Shown in pieces: positions 7,867-16,800 of a stretch of 26,588 nt of DNA. The stretch's first letter is position 1, and each line of letters opens with the position of its first letter. The notes beneath the pieces were generated by a model. The model did no database searches. It had not been told where the DNA came from and worked only from the letters and a program-made list of their open reading frames with translations. The position numbers were made by a program, and so were the translations under genes. This stretch comes from Isoetes engelmannii (taxonomy: Eukaryota > Streptophyta > Lycopodiopsida > Isoetales > Isoetaceae). Where the stretch lies: the NCBI GenBank assembly GCA_011763485.2, contig JAANSK020111129.1, positions 1 through 26,588 on the forward strand, read 5' to 3'.

Positions 7867-10800
7867 GTAAGGAAGACATGCCTAACTATTAAAAAATGAT
7901 TGCGTTTTTACGTCAATAACTGAATCATTTATTCTACTTTTTTTCAGAGTGTTTCGGCAAATATAGCAGCAGCATCTGATTGGCAGGAACACACAGCCCC
8001 AGATGGCAGAAGGTTATTTATTTTCCTCTCCTTTCTCTTCTAAGTGTTAGGCCAAACGTGTGTGCCCATATTAATGTTTTGTATGTATTTCTGGTTACAT
8101 GCCTTATGTGCATCATGTTCTTATGGCTTGGGCAGGTATTATTACAACAAAAGATCAAAGCAATCTAGCTGGGAAAAACCTGCAGAATTGATGACTCCTA
8201 CTGAGGTACTCAATTCAGAGATTTTGAGTGGTTGGTCCACCATTATGCATTAATGTTACACTGCCCCGATGTGCAGTCATAAGATATATTGAATGCTTTG
8301 TTTCTTTGTTTTTGGTGTAACCAAGCCTTATTCTGCTTGTTTCCTTCTTTTGCAGCGGGCAGATGCATCTACAGTATGGAAGGAATTCACCACTGCTGAT
8401 GGTCGGAAGTATGTATTCTTTTCTGTTTGAAATGAGTTTTATGCTGCTACATGTTTGGGGCATCAAGACTGAGAAGATATACATAATAGGTACTATTACA
8501 ACAAGGAAACAAAGCAATCAAAATGGACAATGCCAGAGGAGATGAAGGTACGAACCAAAATAAACCTCATCTGTTAAACTTTTAAGTGGGCATTTGTAAT
8601 GGGAAATGGAAACAGGGTACTATGGTGGTGAAGATTGCATTCCCCTAAAAGAGACCCTTCAGGGAGAGAGAGAGAGAGAAAGATGCAGCCTCCTAAATTT
8701 GTGCATAAAAATCAAAAGCAAATTGAAACATTGAAAATTAAGAATCATGTGTCTTTTTCATAACCCCTGGTTTAAAGCGTGTTTTACCTTCTAAAGGGCT
8801 GTACATATTTCTTTTTTGCTTAATTTTCCTTCAGATCTGCATGGGTACCCCTTTTGGAATAGGATTCAAAGGTCGAGGTAGAGGGAATGACTTCCATTTG
8901 TTGCCATTGTTGTCTCTGATGAGAGAGTGATCTGCATTTGCGTAGTGCCATTTCTCTTCTCCCCTTATTACGTACTCTTAGGAACAGTTATTTGATGAAA
9001 TAATAGAGCAATGCATTTTGTGTCTGCGTATATAATGATGCTTGGAAGTGAGGTAGGGTCCTGGAGGAGGCAACGGAACATGTTCGTCTGTTTCTATTAT
9101 GTTTAAATGACAGTCTGCAAATTCTCTATAGCTCCACTCTAGGTCTAGTTGGACCAGTGCAATCTCAAGCTGATAAAATGGGACCTTGAGCTGACCAACA
9201 TCATGTCTCACCTTATGTGCTAAGTGAATTTACAAATACCCTGGGCATTGGAAACCTTCTTCATTGATCTCAAGAAAGTATTCTATGCAGAATTGCATTT
9301 TGGTAAGAAGCTCGATGGAGTCAGGCCTGTATATGATCATATAAATTTTTTCAAGTTATGGTTCATGTCTATGGAAGACGCATCAGGTCTATGAGACATG
9401 AAACATATGGAAATTCTGGGTCTGCAGGGCGGGCTATAGCCGCACTTAAATATTCTGTTACTATTTAACAAAAATATTCGGGAATGTTCCGAAAAGTTTC
9501 TTTCTGAAACGTATGGAGACATGTTTGGAAGGTTTATGTCAAAGGGAGATCATATTAACGTCTGCGTGAGACCGCTTGGGCATATGACCGTTCATGTACA
9601 GCTAGAGATATATAAATGTACCAAATCATGGTTCATGATATATAAATATTCCAAATCATGGTCTAGACTATGTAATTTGTCTTTTTCTTTTTTCAAACTA
9701 TAAAAACGTTAAAAATATGTATTTCTTAGTTTGAACAGAAAGAATGTGCAAGAACTATGCTGCCAGAAAATTTGGACAAGACTTTGATGGACCAAAATGG
9801 AACATTACATCTGTTTAACTTTCTGCACATTGCAATGAAAGCAAAAATCCTTGGTTATGGTTTAGGGTGGATGCCAAAAATGGAAATTTAAGGCTGCAGG
9901 AAATCGAGTTTCCGAGCATCAGAAACTTTCCATTTAAATACTTACTTTCCATGCATTTCTTTGGGTCGTTTGCGTGTGCGGGCACGTATTTCTTCCGTTC
10001 TGTTAGCATATTTTTTAACCTAGGTTTATGAGGACCTGAAACATACCGGGTCTGCAGGGAGAGTGATAGAGGACATGACTTCTGCTTGTTGCTAATGTTA
10101 TCTCCAATGGAAAAGAAAGTGGTCTGGCTTTGTGTAGGGTCATTTCCCTGTCCAATCTTACCATCATGTTCCTTTATTGTATCTCTTGTATGAACAGTTG
10201 TTTGATTTAGGAACAGGTTATGCATTCCTCGTTTGCAGATTTGATTACAGAAGAGGCAATGATATCTGGGCATGTGAAAATGATACCAATTTCACAGTCT
10301 GCAGATCCTTTTTGAGTGTTAGACCTTAGTGTTAGACCCTAGGTCTGGTTGCACGAACAGCCTTAATCTCAAGCTGATGTATTTGGACATTCATTTAAAA
10401 CAAAAAGCGAGACCTGCTGCTGATCAGCTCAGGATCCCATCCTGTTGGGCTCTGTATGAAAACATCTTCATTGATCTCAAGAAAGTAAGCTTTGTACTTC
10501 CGGTCGTAAACAAACTTAATTCTATATTAAAAGAAATACATGGAATTGAGAATGTTTCTATATTCTATATTTAAAGAAATACATGGAATTGAGAATGTTT
10601 CTATGATTCCAACCTGCTGTCTAAAGCTTAAATTGTATAAACATTATAGAATTATGAATTGTTATAATGTATTATGTCTTTCTTACTAAACAGATAGCTC
10701 GTGAGAAAGCCATAAAACCAACAGCTTCACCTGGTCCTGCTCCTTCAGCTCCGGTGCCGGTAATATCAGTACCTGTTCCACCAACAATTATTCCAGCACC

Positions 10801-13800
10801 TGTTGCACCTGTTGTGACTGTTGCTTCATCAGCTCCAATTGTTCCATTGCAAGCTGCACAAATGGGTAGTTCTCCACAAATTCCTTTGCCTTCGATGCCA
10901 ACGATTCCCTCTCCTGTTAAAGCAGCTACTCCAGTTACGTCATCCCCAACTGTTACAGTGCCAGCAGGGTAAGCAAAAGTTCTTTTGCTATTTTTTTCTT
11001 GTTCGCTGTAACAAGGTCTTTTGCATGCACAGGGCAAATGCAGAGAATAGCACACCAGTTCCAAAGGAAGTGATTGAAGAGGCAACTGTACAGGAGATAG
11101 AGGTACTGTTGTAGTAGATATCTTGCTTTTAATGCCTTGAACTGCGTCAATTGCAGAGATGCAATTTCAATATGTTAAGTGTATAGTGAAAAAAATAGGT
11201 TCTAAAATAAAGTACTTGTCAAAAAAGAAAAGGTACTCGTCGGTCTTTGTTTTCAGTTCTGCCAGGATACGTTATTTTGCTGGTCCTTCCATTGTTTTCA
11301 TTGCTGGAATGACCTATAAGATCTATTTTGAACCCGCATTCAGTCGTGGCCACCTTTGCACAAAGGTTTTGATTGGTGATAAATTTCAAACATTCAGCAA
11401 ATCTCCTTCCCTAAGGATCTCATAAAGTCCATTTATGCAAAACAGATGATGTAGAAGTAGTCAAATGGCTCTAGAGTTCTCAAATGAAGATTGTTTTCAC
11501 CAGTTCTCGACTGAAGATTGCAACAGATTTGAAAATTCTGTGTTAAGGGTCAGAAAACGTCCATTTTCATGTTCAATGTTTTGATTTTTTGCTTTGCTAC
11601 CATTGTTGTATCTTTTGGATGGATGTCTTGTGGCTGAGGTGTCAGCCTTAGAAGGTAGAGTGGGTTCCATGAAAACATTGAATGAGATGTCAGCCTCAAA
11701 AGGTACTCAAGAGTGGATTCGCATAAACATACCACCATGCTTTAGAAAATGTGAACTCCAATCAGCAACCCAAGGCCACACTTGTGTCCGTCTTATTGCC
11801 TCTTCCTGGCTGTCACCTTTATGCATCTGTTCTCCTTTTTGTATGCATGGCACTGCACCTGTTTATCACCTTTTTGGAGCATGTGTCTTTTCATTTCAAT
11901 CTTCTAGAGGTAATAAGTTGCAGGAAAGTTGTATCATGCAAATCAAATATCAAAATCATCCAAATCTTGTTTACTTTTTGATCGGTAGTGTATTGACAAA
12001 CACATGCTTTCAGGAAGCCAAAAAGGCAATGACGTCTACTGGTAAGGTCAATGTCACACCGGTTTCTGAAGATAAACCTCCTCCTGCGGTTGAGGAACCT
12101 GTTGCCTATATTAACAAGACAGTGAGTAAACGTGTATTCTATATTTTAGAACTTCCACGAACTAGGTTGTAATTTCTTGTCCAAGACTTAAGTTTTTGGA
12201 TTGCCTTTTTTCTTTTTCAGGAAGCAAAAAATGCTTTTAAAGAATTGTTAGAGTCTGTGCATGTTGAATCAGACTGGACATGGGATCAGGTAACTTTTTT
12301 TTAGATTACCTATTAGTGTTGCATCAAGCTTTTGTTTTATCTGCATTGTAAAATTTCTATTTTGTAGGCAATGCGGGTGATCATAAATGACAAGCGTTAT
12401 GGAGCTTTGAAGACTTTGGGCGAGCGGAAGCAAGCATTTAATGAAGTATTTCCTGCATTTTCAGAGTGACATAATGTAATCTTGTTGCAGCGTACTTACT
12501 TATCTTTTGTTCTCAGTACCTTGCGCAGCGCAAGAAGCAAGAGTTAGAAGAGAAGCGCCTAAGGCAAAAGAAGGCTCGTGAAGAATTTGTCACTATGCTA
12601 GAGGTGATCATGCATTTTGTTTGTTTTCTTTTTGTTCTTTTAGCTTCAGTTTTTCTTTTTTTGTTCTTTGCATTTCCTGTTGGTTTTACTTCTTGAAAAT
12701 GGTCGTCCATATCTTTAGTAATTCGATTATTTACAACCCCTCTTTAGATGTTTTCTAGTGTCACTGAGATGAAATGTTGAACATATTCTATCAGAGTACG
12801 ATCATCGAACATGCTCTAATCTGTAAAAAGTTGATGAAGTAGCTTTTTACGTTAGTTTGGTTTTTCCAGGGACAAGGAACTAGTAATCATGTGACTTATG
12901 TTGCTTACATTTTGTAGCTTTAACTAACATGTAGGCTTTTGCTATCAATCCTATTGGCTTTGGAAAATCAGATAATATCGGTGCCCTTTTTTATTCTTTT
13001 GGTTAGGGGCTTGTTTCCTTCAATTCCTTGTACCTTGCAAATAAATTCTTATATTACTTTCTTATTTTGTTTCAGGAATCCAAGGAGCTGAATTCCTCAA
13101 TGCGATGGAGGTGAGTCTATAGATCAGTTCAGGAGATTAATAAGTTTGGTTGGTTGTATCTAATCAATATGTTATGTTGCTGCATTGTGCAGCAAAGCAA
13201 TTACGTTGTTTGAAGAAGATCCCAGGTTCCATGCTGTGGACAAAGAACGCGAAAGAGAGGAGTTGTTTGAGGATTATTTGGTGGATCTTGAACGCAAGGT
13301 GTGTACAATGTGCTTTCACTGTTGGTATTCATCATAGATATGCATATTTTAAGAAAAGGAAGGTAGGAATAAAAGAGACGAGTGAAAGGAGAACAAGGAA
13401 GATTTGGCAAGAAGTGTTTCTGGCCTATGAAGAATGAGATGGAGCATTTTTCTTAGTGGGTTGGAGGTCAATTTAAAGTTCTGCCCATGTTCCTGATAGG
13501 ATGGGTGTTGTTTATGTTGTTAGGTCTGATTCTCGGGCGTCGATATCTTTTAGGTTTTACAACAGCATACTATTTCAAGTTTGCTGTAACATGCTGCACA
13601 CAATGTGCATTATCTAATCATAAGACCTGGAAGCATGTGGAGATGTAAATTTAAATGTTTGAGGAGCCACTTAGGTTGCTCAGAATTGCAGGAAAGTTGT
13701 TCAGTAGCAGTAATGATGAGTTCCATTCCTTCAAGCAAATGGAATTTCAGCCATTGCAAAAACACGGAAGCTTTAATCTTTAAAAAAGTCTTTTAAGCGA

Positions 13801-16800
13801 TGCAAGAAAACTTTTACAAATTTGAAAAGTGAATAATCTACCAACTCCACTCCCTCCACTAAGGCATTAATAGAATAAGCACTAACGTCGTACTAATTTA
13901 GCTAAAATGATATTAAAGATTTGCAGTGCTCCTTTTGAATTGTACACATCTTCTTGGGGCTGAGTGTGACAGCAGCAGTCTACCACATTAGCTTGCTCCT
14001 AACGTTATTACATGTTACTCATTCCAGCTGCTATTGTGCCACATTATCTATTAATTATTACCTGTGGCCTTGTTGATACCCAAGTAACCATGTTACGTGT
14101 GGCATGTTATCATATTTGACTCTGCACGATTCTGAAGTGAAGAGTCCAGTCCAACATTCGTTTTAAGTTCTTATGGAATTGTCTCATTGCATATTTCTGT
14201 GCAGGAACGTGATAGGGCTCGCGAAGAAAGGAAGAAAAACATTGCTGAATATCGAGCATATCTGGAGTCTTGTGATTTTATCAAGGTAAAATATAAATCA
14301 TGCCGTCCTAAGATTGCACCAGAGTTATCCATGTATGATGTGGTTATATAATCAATGTTTTGTAATTCTGTTTTACAGGTCAATACGCAATGGAGAAAAG
14401 TACAAGATAGATTGGAAGATGATGAACGCTGCTCACGTCTGGACAAGTTGGATCGCTTAGAAGTGTTTCAGGTTAGTGTTGCAAAGTCAAAGTTACCCCA
14501 TGTTCTTAATATATAGAGTAATAAGGTTTATATTATCAATAATTTGTAACATGGAGAAACTAATGGCCAAGTTCTTAATATGATGGATCCGAATTGATAA
14601 GATCCAATGCCAAACTGTTGATGGTAGTGTAGCTGGAAGGTCTGAAGAGCAAACTATTGCTGCTTTAATTGAATGTACTATGCCTTTTGGTCTCTGGTGT
14701 TGTTTGCATGTTTACTTCTGGCTAATAGCTTCAGATGTTTGTGCTTGCAATATGCAGGAGTACATTCGTGACCTTGAAAAGGAAGAGGAGGAAGAGAAGA
14801 AGCTCCAAAAGGTAGATCTGGTTATCATTATCATGGTAGTGTTGATTACTGCTGAGCATTGGCTATTTAAGTGAAGCATGCACATGCACCCGGGTCCTTT
14901 TCTCTTGTTTTATGAAGTCAGATGACACTCAAGTATCGTGCTCTTATAGGTGTGTAATGCTTGATTTCTTGGTAGCAGATTTTAATCTGTTTAATGTCTC
15001 ACAGGCTGTTTTGTTAAGACAAGAAGATTTTTCTTTTATGGATAAAATCTTCATACATGTTCTTTGGTATTTGCCTGTGTTTGGCTCGGAATCAATGGAA
15101 ATAGCTGCATTGTCTGATGTGCAATGGTAGAATTATTGAATATTTGTGGGAGGAATGTTTGGCATGGCTGTTTTTTACTCAAGTAGAAATGTGCAAGTTA
15201 GAAGCGTTGGAATTAATACCGACGGGATGCCTATGTTCTGTTATATTTTCCTCGTGTCTTACAGCATTTTAGCTGTTTGAACATTGCCAATTTCTGAATG
15301 TCTTTTGCAAATCCTAAAATCTTTATTGACATGTCTTTTTACTCGATAAACAGTGCTTTTATATCTGCACCTCTGTAGCCAATTTTTACAGATTGTATCG
15401 TACTGAATTCTTTAAATTCGCATTTGACTTCTAGGAACAACAACGTCGTAAAGAACGTAAAAACCGTGATGATTTTAGGAATTTGATGGAAGAGCATAAG
15501 GCCTCTGGTGTTCTCACTGCTCGTGTTCAGTGGCGCGATTACCTTGTCAAGGTATAGGTCGCGTAACATTCTTAATGTACAAAAGTTACAAGTTTATCTG
15601 GGCAGTAGAAGTATATTTTGTAGAAATTTCCCTTAAGCTATGCATTGTCCTGTTGCATAGGTGAAAGAACATCCTGCTTATGTTGCAGTTGCATCAAATA
15701 TTTCTGGGTCTACACCAAAGGAGCTTTTTGAAGATGTATTTGAGGAGCTAGACAAGGAGGTAGTATCCACTTGATTTCTATCATGCTACTCCGGTTATTA
15801 AACATGGTGCTATGATATAAACAGTTTCGTGAAGACAAGGCGAAGATAAAAGATGGAGTCAAAGCTGGGAAGGTAATACATTATAGTGCCTTGCTATATT
15901 TTACTTTGAAAAACACTGTATAACATGTCTCACTATGGCCATAAATGTGATGCTGATAGATCACTGTGGCATCCACATGGATATTCGACAAATTTAAAGC
16001 AGCCTTTGCTGAAGCAGGTGACTTGGCGGCAGTATCTGAACAAAACCTTAAGGTTAGTTTCTTTTCTGTCTGTTGTATGTGCTGGCGATGGCAGTTTTCT
16101 TGCCATGGAATTCAATGCCAGGTTGAGGACCGATGCATCATAAGATGTAAGTCATTCCATGCATGTCTTGAACTAGCAGGTGACCTTGGTGGGCTTTGAT
16201 AGTACTCAATAGTGTTTTGTGTTGTGGATAGGATTTAAAACAAATGTACAGAGATTAACTTCTTTGACCTTGCAGCTTGTCTTTGAAGAGATGCTTGAGA
16301 GGATCAAGGAAAAGGAAGAAAAGGAGGCAAAGAAGAAACGCAGATTAGTTGACGACTTCAATGCCTTGCTAAGATCAACCAAGGTCTACACTTCTTTCAT
16401 GTTGATGTGCTTAAGATATTTCTGGGCTATGTTCTTGCTGTTATAGTGACAAAAAATAGTCCTACATTAGCCTCATATGAAAAAGGGTTACAGGGATCAG
16501 GAGCTGTGAAAGCACAGAATTGAGTATATGTAGATCATGTTTAAGTGTTAAAATTAATACCAATATTGATTAATTTGAACTCCAAGAGCTTGTTAGTTAG
16601 CAAAGAGACATTACAACCTTTCCGGTCAATTGATGCTCATCTCTCTGTCTGCTCTTCTATTCCCAATCTTGAATATATTATCAGGCCACACTAGACAGAT
16701 CAAACATGCAGTGTCGGATGGCATTGTTGTTCTTGGGGGTGAGAGTCGAGATCAGCAACACATCTATTGGATGTGCGGAATACCAAGGATGTGAGTTGAC

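Larger units (their letters stand above)
8548..10693 (+). other. PRP40 intron 8 (2,146 nt), carrying diverged repeats
   Basis: This is the longest intron of the gene, between WW2 and the Pro-rich linker. The join MK to IAREKA restores a typical PRP40 reading, so no exon appears to be missing. It contains a GA microsatellite (about 8,664-8,682), two diverged copies of a roughly 420-440-bp segment, a 30-bp tandem pair at 9,607-9,666 and a 43-bp tandem pair at 10,520-10,605. Short open frames inside lack recognisable domains. Confidence 0.85.

Noticed and set aside
10329-10574. Intron 8 frame containing FIDLKK, similar to a reverse-transcriptase motif
   Set aside because: The match is six residues only, with no neighbouring reverse-transcriptase blocks, and the frame is not conserved in repeat copy A.
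11594-12172. 192-codon plus-strand frame overlapping PRP40 exon 11
   Set aside because: Only its 3' part (12,014-12,121) is exon. The rest is intron 10 sequence with no recognised domain, and the exon has a good acceptor that fits the PRP40 phase.
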